The notes: a model not told the origin generated them from the letters alone. A stretch of DNA of 64,000 bases from Sipunculus nudus (GCA_026874595.1 CM049307.1:21305079-21369078), one strand, 5' to 3'; positions 22,886 to 35,060 are shown, counted from the stretch's first letter. Translations and numbers: made by a program.

Positions 22886-25800
22886 ACCCGCAGGGCTTGA
22901 AATTAGCGCCGGACCACCGGAAATTTCCGGTAAAAATCACGGAGGTCCGGCAGAATGTCTACCGCCGCCGGACCTCCAGTCCGGCGAACTCCTTGGCCTC
23001 CAGGGCTCGTCAAGCTAATGGTTCCCCTACCAATTTGTCGTCATGCCACGCAAGAAAAAAAATGCCTGTGAAACGGTAAATCGCACGATCGACTGACGCT
23101 TTTGTTTAACCATCATTTAGCCTTGACCTTAATACAGACTGGTACCGCGATCTATTAAATCCCATAGTCACTGCGGTCACAGTGGGCGATAATATAGTGC
23201 ACACAGCGGGCAAAAAAAAAAGAGCGGCGTACCAGACTAAGGACGAACATACTCGGTCAAGATTGGACTCTGGAAGCCAAGATCGCATCGCTTTTTCGAA
23301 TTTTAATCTGTGAGGTATGTACAAAAATCTAAGTTGCAACGTAAATCAATTGATTATTTTGAAAAATGTCCTAAAAAAAGATATTTATTTTTAAATATGT
23401 GAATTATTGAGCAGCCTGGTATTAAAAAAAATTGAATAAGCCAAAGTTTCTTAAAACTTTCCGGTAATTTGCGCCATTTGATGACGTAAACACCAAAATC
23501 CCGCTGGAAGCATGGTCTTTTCACATACGTTTGGGAATCAAACATGGCAAAACAAATGAAATTGGACAATTTCCTTGGCCCTAAAGGCAAAGAATTAGAG
23601 AAAACTAAAAGTCACAAACGACGTGATTTCAAAGAATATGAAACAAAGAGACAGAAGAGAACTTTTCAGGTACATTTGTATTTTTTTCTAAATTAAAAAA
23701 GTAAGTTGTAATACTGATAGTTTTCCAATATTATAGTCTGTTTCATCCCCTCATGTCCAGATTGGATAAATCTGGAGAGCACACCAGATGAGGATGAGAA
23801 ACTGTACTGTGTCATCTGTAGGGAGACGCCTTCACTGGCAGACCAACAGTCACCCTTCTTTATTGGCACTAGCAAACAGTGGAATACCACTGCTTTTCGG
23901 GATCATGCAAAATCTAAACGCCATATGAGATGCAAAGATGCCCAAGAAACTGCAAAATTAAAACCAGGGACCAGTGCTGCGGAGAAAGCACTAGACCAGA
24001 TAGCAAAAGCAGAAAAGCAAAGAGTTCTGAAGTTGATAAGCTCAGCACATGCAATTGCCATGCACAATCGCCCATTCACAGACTTTCTTTGGATAGTTGA
24101 ACTGCAAAAGAAGAATGGGATAGATTTGGGGAACTCTTACCAGAACAACAAGGAATGTATCCAGTTTACTCAGTGTATTGCTGATGTTGCAAAAGGAGAA
24201 ATTATCAAGTGGCTTGATGGGGCACATTTCTATAGTGTCCTTTGTGATGGGTCCACAAATACTGCAGTTAGAGAAGTTGAACTGTTTTACATTAGAGCTT
24301 CACGGCAGGGTGTTGTAAGAGTATTTTTTGTTGCCTGCAAGGTGGTTGATAGACCAAATTCGGAGAGTATTCTAAATGCAATGCTAGAGGCCCTTGGAGA
24401 ACTTAACATATCAGAGGAGCTTTTTTTCCAGAAAGTTGTAGGATTTTCTGCAGACGGAGCTGCTGTAAATTTTGGTTCACGAACTGGTATAGCTACTAGG
24501 CTTCTTGAAAAAGCTAGCTGGCTCATTGCAGTACACTGTGTTGCCCATCGGATTGAGCTAGCCATCAAAGATGTGACCAAAGAGGTTTCTTTTCAGAATA
24601 AGTGTGATGACCTTTTGTTTGGTCTCTATCTATACTACCACAATTCCTCAGTGGCTAGAGCAGGACTGATTGGGTCCAGGGATAAGCTTAACACCGAAAT
24701 GCGTTTACCAACAAGAGTGAAAGGCACCAGATGGGTTCAGCACACACTACAGCCATAGATAATCTCTTAAAAGTATATCCGGCCATTGTAGCCCACTTGG
24801 TTGCAGTTACAGAGGATGGCAGTGCAAGTGCCACTGCAAAAGGCAAAGCACAGGGCTTTCTTAAGATGTTGAACTCTCGCAGGATGATCCTGTACTTACA
24901 TCTAATGCTTGATGTTACAGCTACTTTACAGAGATATTCCAAACTTGTTCAAAAACAAGACTGTTTATTGAGTGATGTATCTGAAAACCTATCTGCTACC
25001 CTGGAGGTATTGCGGCAATACCAGATGTCCACATCACCGTCTCTGGTCACACTGATGGGCAGCAAAACTGAAACAGACTTTGAATTTCATGACATAGATC
25101 ACCTACATTCAGATCAAGGCAGTTTCACTGCAGACAAGCAGAAGGTACTGAGTGGCTTAATAAAACATCTGGAACTTAGGTTTACTGACCTTGAGAAGCC
25201 CTGCATCTCTGCTCTATCAATATGCAATATTAACACTTGGCCCATCAATGATAAAAGTCTAATGCAGGTGTTTGGAAACGTAGAGGTTAGACTTCTCCTT
25301 GACCATTTCAAACCACTCCCTAATCAGATTGAGGAGTTCAGTGAAAATGAAGTATTGAATGAGTGGCAACTGATAAAACATTCTATTGGGCAGGTGGTCA
25401 AGAGACAGACTGACAACAGCAACAAGAAGGTTAATAACCTTATAGTTTGGCAAGAGATGTGGTGGAGAGAAGGATTTGAGAATTTTCTCTTGTTGACTGA
25501 CCTTGTTTTTAGCATGCAGTCACAAAGTGCTGAAGTTGAAAGAGGCTTTAGCCTATATAAAATGATACATACCAATCTAAGGAATGGCTTGCTTCCTAAT
25601 ACTATTACAGACCTTATGCGAATAAGGTTACACACAGCTGGGGTACAAGAGTATGATCCAGAGCCTGCCTTCCAGCACTGGAGGGCTTCTGGCTGTCGAA
25701 GAAAAGACCATCTACACAGCCCTATAGTCCCAGAAAAAGACACACTGAGGACCAATTAGAAACTATGGACTTGTGTCCTGATCTTCCAGATTCTGATTCT

Positions 25801-26309
25801 GATCAAGATTCTGATTGAGATTCTGATAAGTGATGACTTAGATTTTCTAATACTGATAATCAGTGAAAACTCAGTTTGAGATGGTGACTGAATAAAGGTT
25901 CTAACCTTGATTGGTGCGAGTTTGCCTTTTAATTTTCAATACAACAAAATAAACTATCAATGAAACAAAAAATGTGAAAAAGAGCTTTTATTTTAAGATA
26001 TAGGATTACAACAGACATGCTGCAGACATGACCCTTTCCTTATCTGTATAATTTGTATGTAAAACCATTAAAAAAAATTATTAGATCCTTTATTAGACAT
26101 GATAAACATTGCATGCTATATTCAATTTCAGAATTAAAAATGTTCATTTTTATATGGAGTTTTTTCTTAATGACTAAAGCCCAAAATTTGAAGAATTTAA
26201 CATTAGATAAATAAGAGGTCCGGCAATTTTTTTGGAGGTCAGGTAAAAACAAAAATCTGCCAGACCTCCAGTCTGGTGGCTGAATTTCTTAATTTCCTGC
26301 CCTGACCCG
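22886..26309 (+). mobile_element. hAT-superfamily DNA transposon, ZNF862-like, nearly complete
   Basis: Spans 22891-26304. Terminal inverted repeats start CAGGGCTTGAAATTA (left) and CAGGGCAGGAAATTA (right, inverted), 13 of 15 matching, with a perfect 5-bp duplication ACCCG (22886-22890, 26305-26309). Subterminal regions carry repeated GGAGGTC/GACCTCC motifs in both orientations. It encodes the transposase at 23544-25759. It sits inside the integrase of the gypsy remnant, whose frame continues on both sides. A 5-bp rather than 8-bp duplication is reported for some hAT clades (hAT5-type); placing this element there is an inference. Confidence 0.85.
23544..25759 (+). pseudogene. hAT transposase (ZNF862/KIAA1586-like), one frameshift
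   Basis: A short first exon is likely (23544-23669, MAKQMKLDNFLGPKGKELEK onward, donor CAG|GTACAT). The main exon begins after an AG at 23759-23760. It encodes a BED/TTF-like zinc finger (YCVICRETPS then FRDHAKSKRHMRC), the hAT core with the first Asp in CDGSTNT, the second in FSADGAAVNFG, an H-C-V-A-H motif (VHCVAHRIEL), and the C-terminal dimerisation domain with the catalytic Glu in SAEVERGFSLY and RNGLLPN. The frame is broken once: 23761-24758 ends in TAG and the reading continues in another frame from about 24735 to 25759, so a single 1-base indel near 24740-24750 separates two otherwise open halves. The phase between the proposed first exon and the main exon does not match simply. Low decay implies recent activity. 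Confidence 0.85.
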
Positions 26310-26766
26310 CCATGCAGTTCCTCGGTGGACAACTCAGGACCCGACTTAGTGCCATCTTACCAAACCTACAGAGTGATATCGCACTTAAACAAACCAGTTC
26401 TATACTGACCAGAACAGGAAAGCAGTGACACTTCGATACTAACCAGCATGTATTTGCAAGAAGGAGAGAAATGACTTTCGTGCGTTATAGCGAGGCAGAC
26501 AGGGTATGATATGAAGTGAGAATGGAAGGATTTGGAGGCGACACGCAGACCAGTTAGTATCTGTCTCCACAGCCACGTCACTGGATAACCCCTATGTAGA
26601 CGATGCATCCGGTTTAGACAAGTCCAGCTCCCTCAAGTCAACAACAGACGCAGATGACTCCGACATGTTTACATACGACTTCAAAGACAAAACAAAAACG
26701 ACAACAGACGGTGAAACTGTTGCTCGATTGTATCCCGCAAGACAAAGATACCCTCCAGAGCGCTAT

Positions 26767-28880
26767 TGAATTTAATTCGTGTAGTTTAGTTGAGTGAACG
26801 GACGGCAAAGGTCCACTAGAAAGTGACGTGTAAGTAAACTCTTCTCTCTTTAGTTATCATAAAGTTTTGTATTGATTTTCGAACATATAAATCTTGTGGT
26901 AAATAAAAAATATATATATATATATCCCAATAGAAACCAAAAGAACTCAACAAGAACGGACAGATTAAATAAGACGGGAGGAGCTGTGATGAACTGAAGC
27001 ATATATCACCGTTTTCAAATTTTACCAGTGCTCATCAATACACAGCGGATTGTAACGAATAAAGTAGTTCGGTCTCAGAACAATACCTGCAGTAAGTGTA
27101 TATGTAAACTTCTCCATCGAAATACATAATACGGAGGTTAACCAATGGCTTATTAATTATTTTGGTAGTAGTTGTCATAGTAATGGTGGTAGTACAACAA
27201 CTAATTTCTTTACCAACCAAGCTGGAAGTGGGTCAAGTTGAAATGATTTATTTGTTGAATGCAACAAAATACTTTCCCTTCCTTCTTAGCTTCCCAGGAC
27301 AAAAACAGTATAGGTGTCGTATTTTATCAATTTTGGCGACTTATGTTATTTTTACAACAACAAAAAATCAAACGGATATGCTTGATGCTCTGCATATACT
27401 GTCTTCTACAAGAGTTCAGTATCTAATTTAGATGTATTGTAGAACTTCTTTCTTTCCCGACTTAATCCTCTTAAAACGTTATTCTAATTTACAAATATTT
27501 TTCCATGTAGTGTCAATTTTGTCCGTCCTTACTGGCGTTTCTAAGACTGTACTTATAGCTCCTCTACATCATCAACTTTCTTTTGGAAAGATAACACACA
27601 AAGACAAATATTCAGTATTTTAAAGATATATTAAAAGCATGGATACAGCGATGTTTATGCACTAAAACATACGTTTTATTAAGTTTACAATTAGTTTTTC
27701 CACTTTTGATTCCGTTCCATAATCACACACGATCACAATAATTTCTGACTGTGTAGAGTAATCTCCTATCTACAGAACTAACACAAAGAGCTCAAACCCC
27801 ACTTATTTAGGGCGCGCCTCCAGGACGCGCCTAGTCGGAAGTTTCTAGGTCCAAGCATTATGATTTTAAGGTGACCTTTAGCCATACATATGCATGAAAT
27901 AACAACTGAGAAACTGGCACGTAATTTGTTAGTCTCATAAACAGAGAAATAATGTAGAGAACAGCGAAAATACAGATAGCACCACCAGTATTCAGAAACT
28001 GAAAAACTAATGATGGTCAATAAGCATACCAGGTTTCAAGAGGAAATAATTTATGTAAATGAAGTCAAGGTTATGTAATCACTCGTGGAGATCAATCCAA
28101 TGATTAGAATTAATGTAATAAATTGAATTTCATGAAGTTGAGAAACTGGCTTTATTCAATGTCTAGCAGCCAGTTGTACCAATGTGAACTCAACAGTTCT
28201 TACGGGAAGACCAGTTCAAAGGTGTGAAATTAAATTCAAGTAAAATCTCGCGACAAGCGGTCCTGGCTATTTGATGGTGCATGGTGGACATATGCAATAG
28301 TGTGTTGTCTCAATTAAAATGGAGTAAAGCTATTTTTTAAGAATGAGCGAGGTATAGGTTAGGTATATATGTTTATTCCGTGTGAAAAGACCAGAGTATG
28401 CAACACCTTCCTAATACAGGTACTTACCTGATTATACCTTTATAATAGTGCATATTATGATATATTCAAACCTTGCTTTTCAATAAGCATTTTAGTATAC
28501 TTTCTTACAACACTAAACATGAGCGAGAATAGTCCCGTTTTAACTCAGTATATTGGCAAATCCCTCCACAAGATTGTTGAATTTCTGACTGCATGAATAT
28601 AAACCTGGCACGCACGGGTTACTGGACGCAGCCAACTTGTAGGCGATACATGGAAAATCTCGTTACCAAAGAGAGGGAATTTCAGTTGTGGGTGCGAGGT
28701 CACATGTGTTCTTTAGCGTTAATCCTTAATTCATAGCATAATGTTACGATTATGGGCTGTTTACCACAATATGAATGCAACATGATGAAAGGCCACTGCG
28801 ATGCATTCCTCGATATTGCTTGAATCACGATTCACCAGGGCAATTATCGTTCCTACTAAGTCGGGTTGTTAAGGCTAGAA
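26767..28880. other. Gene-free stretch
   Basis: No gene recognised. A short (TA)n lies near 26911. Between 27820 and 27860 there is a GGCGCGCC-containing patch. Open frames at 27162-27431 and 27778-28020 have no domain or splice context and look accidental. Confidence 0.5.
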
Positions 28881-29440
28881 AAATATGAGAAAAATACGGG
28901 TTTTGTAGTTTACAAGATATAGGTCACCATGACCCAAGTTCAGGTTTCCAAGGAGATTTGCATAGGACCTGCCTGAATGTACAGTTAGAAGTTTCTAGGG
29001 GGTCACGATTTATACCCTGTAAACGGACGGTCTGCTTCATCAAGAAGTTCCAAACATAGAGAAAAAAATGAACAGAAATAAGAAAAATACATTTGCTGCT
29101 ATCAGTCGTCAGGAAATGATGAAATTCGATTTCATTTATGTGTATACAAAGAATCATGGTTGTCAATCCATTAGTTTCAGATATTGGAGCTATTGTATCT
29201 AATTTTAATCCCGGCAGTATTTTACGAGCCCCGTAGCTCGGAGGATATGGGTCGCAGTGATCTATTTTCAGGTTTCCAAGGAGATTTTTATGGACCTCCC
29301 TGGATGTTAAGTAAAGATTCCACGTCCAGCGGTTACGGTTTGTACCCTGTTAACGCACAGACGGTCGGACGGACGGACGGCTGACGGAAAAAGAGTGATC
29401 GCTATAGCTCAGATGACTTACTGTCAGCTGAGCTATAAAG
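28880..29440 (+). repeat. Dispersed copies of the 155-bp satellite unit with GACGGACGG tail
   Basis: Two degenerate units (28921-29035 and about 29245-29365) share GGTTTCCAAGGAGATTT, GGACCT and a GATTTATACCCTGT-like block with the array at 40480-41895. The second ends in CGGACGGACGGACGG and GTGATCGCTATAGCTCAGAT, as that array does. The 66-codon frame at 29184-29384 is in this repeat and is not regarded as a gene. Confidence 0.75.
28921..28935. promoter_or_regulatory. Palindromic nuclear-receptor-like site
   Basis: AGGTCACCATGACCC contains the perfect inverted-repeat core GGTCAnnnTGACC known as the steroid (estrogen-type) receptor element. A second core match is at 40638-40650 in a related repeat unit. 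Binding is not shown; the match is sequence only. Confidence 0.35.
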
Positions 29441-29601
29441 CAGCATTTACATTTAGTTGTTCAAGAATAGTATAATACATATTGAGTCTTTGACATGTTG
29501 CAAATCAACATGATTCAAATCAAGTTGAATTAAATTATATTAAAGCATCTCCTCTTAAGCATTAATAAATTTTTGTCGCTTAATGTGGTTAAGTGAATAA
29601 G

Positions 29602-29810
29602 CAGAAGCGGATCCGGGGGGGGGGGGGTCCAGGGGGTCCGGACCCCCCTTTTTCACCCGAAGCAACCTTTTTTAAGGGGTTTTAGACGTAATTTTGCGGC
29701 CTGGACACCCCCTTTTCCAGACCTGATGACCCTTTTTTTTTTAGGAATTTCATTAGTCCTCCTGGATTGGACCCCCCCCCCCCCTTTCCAAAATCCTGGA
29801 TCCGCCCCTG
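29602..29810. mobile_element. Short hAT-like MITE with G/C homopolymer arms
   Basis: Inverted ends CAGAAGCGGATCC (left) and CAGGGGCGGATCC (right, inverted) match at 11 of 13 and surround 209 bp. Inside are poly-G and poly-C tracts (29616-29628, 29771-29784) that are also inverted. ATAAG abuts both ends (29597-29601 and 29811-29815), a candidate 5-bp target duplication. It lies upstream of the gene at 30103. Confidence 0.7.
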
Positions 29811-29819
29811 ATAAGGAGT

Positions 29820-30102
29820 TCACTATAGAAGTGCTGGCTTTTCCACATATTTTGTGCCAAAGTAATTTTCCGTTGTCAATGCAATCAACATCATTTTGTC
29901 TGTAAATTGTTTGCACACATGGCGTGGGTGTCAGGATTGAGTAAGACTAATTAATAACACGTACACCCAGGAATCGTTGTGTTTAATGCTTTTTCATAAT
30001 TTAATGTTTCACTTTGATGTATTTGAGCACACGTAGACATTGCATTAACGAATCTGATTCCGGATTAACTGTTCTAGTATTGGCCGCAAGAAAGAAACTA
30101 CA
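29820..30102. other. Upstream region of the gene at 30103
   Basis: No separate gene. 29820-29890 loosely resembles the sequence just before the exon 1 at 32502 (shared GTGC-AAAGTAA-TTTC and CAATGCAAT/CAATGAATGC), which suggests an older lost exon 1 copy. Confidence 0.35.
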
Positions 30103-31868
30103 ATGAATGCGCCAGGCCTTTGCTTGCTTTCCCTTGGAGTCTTGATCGGAACGGCCAGTGGTGAGTTGGCAAAATTTGGGCTAGATCCGAAGAAAGGGAT
30201 GTCGCGTCACTACTTGTACCAAATTAATGAATAATTGTGTATATTTCTTTATATTTTCGTCATAAAGTCTTCGGTCGAATTTGTAATAGTATATATATAT
30301 ATATATAAAATATATATATAATATTTGGCCAATCCGTGATTCGTACCCACGTCGGTGGCGCAATGTCCGGCGTTCCAACTGTTCGCTGGAAAATTAAATT
30401 TCACTAGCGAGACAGTTCGGTCCGATTTAATGTCAACCCGAAACAATATATATATATATATATGTGCGTGTGTGTGTGTGTGCTCATATATTGTAGGTAG
30501 ACATTAAGAGTGACTACTTTTAGATAAACTAACTTATTTATTAACTATATAAAACGCGTCATTCGTACCCTTTTACTTTACATCTTTTATTATATTTAAA
30601 AAACGGTCAACAGTCTGAAACTGAGGACAGTATAATGCCTTTTTAATTCATCAGAACTAAAATTCAATTCTTAAATGTTGATAGCCCTCCTCTTTTTCAT
30701 TTTAAGCTTTCTCATATATTTCCTATAAAAGCATATATGTAGGTTTTATGTAGGTTTTATATTGTCTTCTAATTCATACGTAACGAAATATCTGGCATGA
30801 GCTATGGTCAAACTACTTAACACAATGTCATCAAATATCATAATGTGTTAATTTATCACGTTATATAAAGCTGAGTTATCCAAGGTTCAAGGGATGTTGG
30901 ATATTTGGAAATCCGAGGTCAAAAATAAAGATGCTGAACAGCTCGTAAAAGATCTGTATATGTCAAGAACCTTCATCATGCCGCCAGGACTACCCTTACT
31001 GACGGCCAGAGGTAATAGTGTCCTTTTCAAGCAAAATAACCGAGAGCCATTAAAGGTATCATATATTCTATAACTAATCGCTCGACATTCAATAGGCATT
31101 TAAAACCTGATAGTATACCTGTAGTCTTGAATGGCCCCTATATAAATTATATTGACTCGAAAGCTCCCATTACATACTTTAATAATATATTAAATCAAGT
31201 CCAAACAATGCAGTTTTGATGTCCTTTCTTGGGACATTTTTGGCGACTTGCTGATATTGAGTTTTCTGTCTTATTTGATCTGAAGACGATATCATACAAA
31301 TGCGAAGATACATAAAGAAGCAAAAGGCCAAGGCTAGCTTCGGCGAATATGACACCCATGTATATGGTGGCATCGTCATTATGGAGCAGTCTTATCGTGA
31401 AGAGAACGCTGACAAGACGTACTCCAATTCCGGAATGTAGGATACCGATATAATTGTTTCATTTAGATTCATTTATTGTTATCTTTATTTTGGTAGATAA
31501 TGAATGCGGTAAAATTGGTGCATTTAATGGATGACGATAGCGCTGAAATAAGATTCCTTTGTTATCATAACCAGAACTGTCACTCTGTATTTTAAATCCT
31601 TTTTTAGAACTGTATAAAGAGGGCGCTAATGGTTTCTTATAATCATCACCCGCGATAAGTTTTTTTGTAATTGCTGGAAGTAATATATGGAGATTATAGA
31701 AAATAATGTTGTTTTCTAAAAAGTTTATAGGATGGCTCTTGAAAATAACTTTTTTCAGTCCAAGTAATTTAAACTAATAAGGACCAGTTTTTCCACAGGT
31801 GTATCTTCATCTGGAAGCAGGACCCGGACACCGGAAAGTATAAGATCATCTATAATATTTGGAACTGA
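30103..31868 (+). CDS. Secreted NTF2-like (DUF4440/SnoaL-type) protein, four exons, intact
   Basis: Exons 30103-30160, 30871-31011, 31286-31436 and 31799-31868 join in phases 1,1,2 into 139 codons plus stop. Residues 1-19 (MNAPGLCLLSLGVLIGTAS) are a signal peptide. Exon 2 has the helix AEQLVKDLYMSRTFIMPPG (about 41-59) and ends LLTAR. Exon 3 gives IIQMRRYIKKQKAKASFGE then YGGIVIMEQSYREENADK, the central strands of the fold. Exon 4 (CIFIWKQDPDTGKYKIIYNI then WN) supplies the last two strands, as in DUF4440 proteins. The length suits one domain plus signal peptide. Function is unknown; secretion is predicted. It represents a second subgroup, with exon 4 C-I-F-I-W, shared with the loci at 32502, 47183 and 59550. 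Intron 1 holds a reversed SINE-like piece and (TA)n. Confidence 0.85.
30324..30425 (-). mobile_element. SINE-like fragment
   Basis: On the minus strand the sequence CAGTTGGAACGCCGGACATT followed by GGGTACGAATCACGG resembles the D-arm to T-arm region of a tRNA with a B-box-like GGTACGAATC. (TA)n tracts flank it. Partial and without a cloverleaf. Confidence 0.4.
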
Positions 31869-32501
31869 AATAGATGGCTCTTCTAAACGAATATGCGTTC
31901 AAGAATAAAGATTTAATGTAATTTCTGTATTGTTGAATTCACTCAACCGGGAAATAGTCCTGACATTTCAAAATTTGCCATTAATGTTTCAATTTTTGAA
32001 TCGGCTCCATTTCATATTTGATCACTACAATTTCTGTCTTTGTTCATGGTAATCACTCACCTAGTATCTTCATAACTAACAACCCCTGTAATTTTCAGAT
32101 TAAAATATTTCTTTTGTTCAGTTTTGCCTATTTTGAAAACTTCCTTCATATTTGGTACAGCGCTGAAAATTTGCTGTCATGATACTTTAATATCATGCAC
32201 TTTCACAGTCATTCAAAGTATTATTCACAGTTAGTTCTTTAGAAGCAATTTAACGTATATGCAATCATCCAACTGTTGCATATCAACATGACTCCAGCCA
32301 ATTTGAATTGATATGAAACATCTACTCTCTAGTATTCGAAATTTGTCTCTTAATTATGAAGTGACAGATATTTTTAACTGCACGGACGTTGCTTATTACA
32401 TCAGACACATATGCATACAGAGAGGCGGAGTGGATACGGAAATTACTGTAGAGGTCATGGTTTTGCTGTTTTTTACGTGCAAAAGTAACTTTCACACCGC
32501 A
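31869..32501. other. Intergenic sequence
   Basis: No gene seen. 32230-32340 resembles 29470-29590 (GTTGCA-ATCAACATGA-TC, AATTTGAATT), the upstream region of the previous gene, consistent with a tandem duplication of the locus. Confidence 0.5.
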
Positions 32502-32871
32502 ATGAATGCTTCAGGACTATGTTTGCTCCTTTTAATTCAGACTGGAACGGCCAACGGTAGGTTTGCAAAATAGGGATCGATCCCGAGGAAGGATTGTCCC
32601 GGTACTTCTTCAGCAATATTATTAAATAATTGAATTGAATTATGCTTGCTTCTTTATTGTCGGTTAGAAAATGTTTTTAGTCCGCTTTGTAAAATTGTAA
32701 ATATTTTATTACGGCTCTTGACAAAGACATTTGCAAGAATAATGTAATGTCATGTTCAGGTGTATTGCCATTGTTGGTTAATGTTTAATTCATCCAAAAT
32801 GAAATCATTTATAGTTAACCTGATAAATTAGATAAAATATATACTTTTACCTTTCTGCTGGACCGATCCCT

Positions 32872-33100
32872 GTGTGCGTATGCGTGTGACGGTGCATATA
32901 AAAGTGTTTCTACTTGTCTCGCTGGTGATCTAGACTATATTGGTGGATATTGGTTAATATTGGACTAATATGCCAGCGGTGGGGGTTCAATCCCAGGAAT
33001 CCGCTAGGGTTTCGTCTAATATATACGGATTTACAGAGAAACGCAGGAAACCTTGGTTCTGTGTCGATCCGTTTACTGTATATCTCTTTCCCTTCCATCT
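32872..33100 (+). mobile_element. SINE-like repeat, copy 2
   Basis: Matches 19605-19870 in the GGTGCATATAAAAGTGTTTC, TACTTGTCTC, GGGTTCAATCCCAGGAAT (B-box-like) and GGATTTACAGAGAAACGC blocks in the same order. It lies inside intron 1 of the pseudogene at 32502. Confidence 0.55.
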
Positions 33101-33959
33101 TGTTTTAGTTTTTTCAATTTTTCTAAATTTCTACATGCCATTTCGGACTAATATATCATGATGAGACAGGCTCTAAAATGAAAGAGTAAAGAGTATGCAG
33201 CGTTTTTAATTCACGCTTAATACTGGGTAAGCATAGTTTGAGTGATAGTTACTCTTTAACAATTTTTACATAAACATGCTACATCATCCTGGACCGCCTA
33301 ATGAAAAAAGTTAAATGATACAGTTACATACATTTCTTCCCTTTACCATGGCATGGTATTGTGTTTGGGACGAGGACAATGTTTCGGTCTGACGGGGCAG
33401 TTTTTGTGAAAATATACGGTGAACATTTCCTTGTATACAGTACCTGTAAACCTATTGGGGGTTAATTAATTCTCAAAGGGAATATTGTGTTTTGCATTAT
33501 TTGCGAATGCAACAAAGAGGCATCCAAAGGTATCCTGGATTGGACATTGTGTAACAGTGACAGCAGCAAAGGTCGAAATAAAGCAATACTTTATATTTTA
33601 ATACAAAGAACAAGGAAATCTGGGTATTAATGGAACGGATAGAAACATAAAAGAAGAGGTGCATTGTTTATTCTCTCTTGTATATTTCATATACTGTTTT
33701 ACATAACAATATATCTTTCAATCTGGCTCCAAAGTTAGGATATTAAGTTGGACTGAAATTGAGCAATTTAGTGGGCATGCGGGATTAGGGATAGCTATCG
33801 TGTTTTTGTTTAATTTAGCTGTCAGTTTTATTTCAATTAAGTGTTTAATCAAGTTTCAATATGATAAACTTCAACAGGAAGTGGAAGTATATTAATATAT
33901 TAAGAAGCTTGGGGCGACACGCTGAATTACATGTTGTTTTCTGCCTAAAAAACTCTGCC
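33101..33959. other. Intron sequence
   Basis: No gene or repeat recognised beyond ordinary AT-rich sequence. Confidence 0.4.
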
Positions 33960-34020
33960 ATGAATCCAGCAGACGTTTTGCTATTCATGGGAATCGTTTT
34001 CATTGGAGCGTCCAGGGATG
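33960..34020 (+). pseudogene. Relic exon 1 of the NTF2-like family
   Basis: Encodes MNPADVLLFMGIVFIGASR, in register with the signal peptides at 30103 and 59550. The donor position reads AGGGATGAGTGG where the paralog has GTGGTGAGTTGG, so the GT is mutated to AT. It is a decayed or alternative first exon for the locus ending at 39214. Confidence 0.6.
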
Positions 34021-34309
34021 AGTGGAGAAAACAGGAATAATCAGGGAGTTCGGGTATTACGATGGTCAGGACTCCGTGTGTACAACGCAATATTTTTGTG
34101 CAAAGAAACAAATGACTATGTGCCTTTTGTTTATTTTGACTTTCGGGTGTTCTTTCAATAATAAAGGTTATTTATATTAAGACACATTTCATGTTAAAAT
34201 TTGTAAAGCCACAAAACAAAACAATAAATCTATAGCGAACTAGAAGACTTTGCATTTGTAAACAAATACATGAAGCGCCCCATGAGGCACACATTCTGTC
34301 TGTGACAGA

Positions 34310-34505
34310 GGCATTTCCTCAACCACCCACCCTCCCACTCGCAACCTTCTCCCTCACACACACCCTCTCATTCCACACCCTCATTCACACACCCTCACTC
34401 GCACACCCACACCCCCTCTCACACACATACCCTCACACACATACCCTCTCACACACAAAGCCTCTCTCTCACACACACCCTCTCTCTCACACATATACCC
34501 GCACC
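34310..34505. repeat. Pyrimidine-rich CACACCCTCTC repeat
   Basis: Almost purine-free on the + strand apart from A, built from variants of CACACACCCTCTCT. It gives a 79-codon frame of Thr, His, Ser and Leu that is low complexity and not a gene. Confidence 0.85.
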
Positions 34506-34604
34506 TTAAAAAAATTGAGCAAAAACCCAGATTTACATTAAAACCCAATAGTCATTTTTTAAGTTGTCAGAATAGTAGGAAAGATATGTTATATGGTAAT
34601 GTCT

Positions 34605-35060
34605 TTATCTATATATATAAAAATATAGAAATTAATATATATATAAATATAAAAAAAAGATATAAAGATATATGTATAGATATATATACACACATTTATA
34701 TATAAATATATATATATATGTTACACATATATACACCCATAATATATATACATGTATAAATTCACACACGCATATGTATACACATATATGTACATATATA
34801 TATATATACATATATGTACACATATATATATATACATATATATATATATACACACATAAATATACATGTATATATACACATATATAGATAAATATAGATT
34901 TATAAACACATCAATATATATACACAGATACATGTATTTATATACACAAATATATTTATACATATATACACATATACACACACACATATATATATGTATA
35001 TAAATATGTATATATATGTTTATATCTATATATGTGTATGTATCTCTCTCTAACTATATA
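34605..35060. repeat. TATACA/TATATG degenerate array
   Basis: About 450 bp of alternating AT with scattered C and G in steps of ATATACACAT. All open frames here (for example Tyr/Ile-rich ones on both strands) come from the repeat. Confidence 0.9.

Larger units (their letters stand above)
19980..26766 (+). mobile_element. Decayed Ty3/gypsy pol region, multiply interrupted
   Basis: Fragments of one gypsy polyprotein run in order on the + strand. Before 20061 lies a degraded pre-RT segment (VNEDLERL). 20728-21192 is reverse transcriptase (GGQLFSMIDLVHVYLQMEVE, then ITSAPA); 22020-22390 is late RT and the start of RNase H (EKIKAIVDARKPPNVSQLRS, LACDISE). 22393-22890 is integrase (RSYVWWPHLND, C-x-x-C, PWHRINIDF, DAHSK, a PSTNGL motif). 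26305-26766 is the integrase C-terminal part (LGGQLRTRLSAILPNLQ) up to a PPERY stop. Two solo LTRs and a hAT element are inserted, and most of RNase H is deleted near 22385. Frameshifts and stops make it inactive. Confidence 0.85.

Noticed and set aside
24287-24580. 97-codon minus-strand frame
   Set aside because: Antisense shadow of the hAT transposase.
34302-34541. 79-codon open frame rich in Thr, His, Ser, Leu
   Set aside because: Direct translation of a CACACCCTCTC repeat; no unique sequence.
34632-34987. Tyr/Ile/Cys-rich frames on both strands
   Set aside because: Come from the TATACA/TATATG array and exist on both strands at once.
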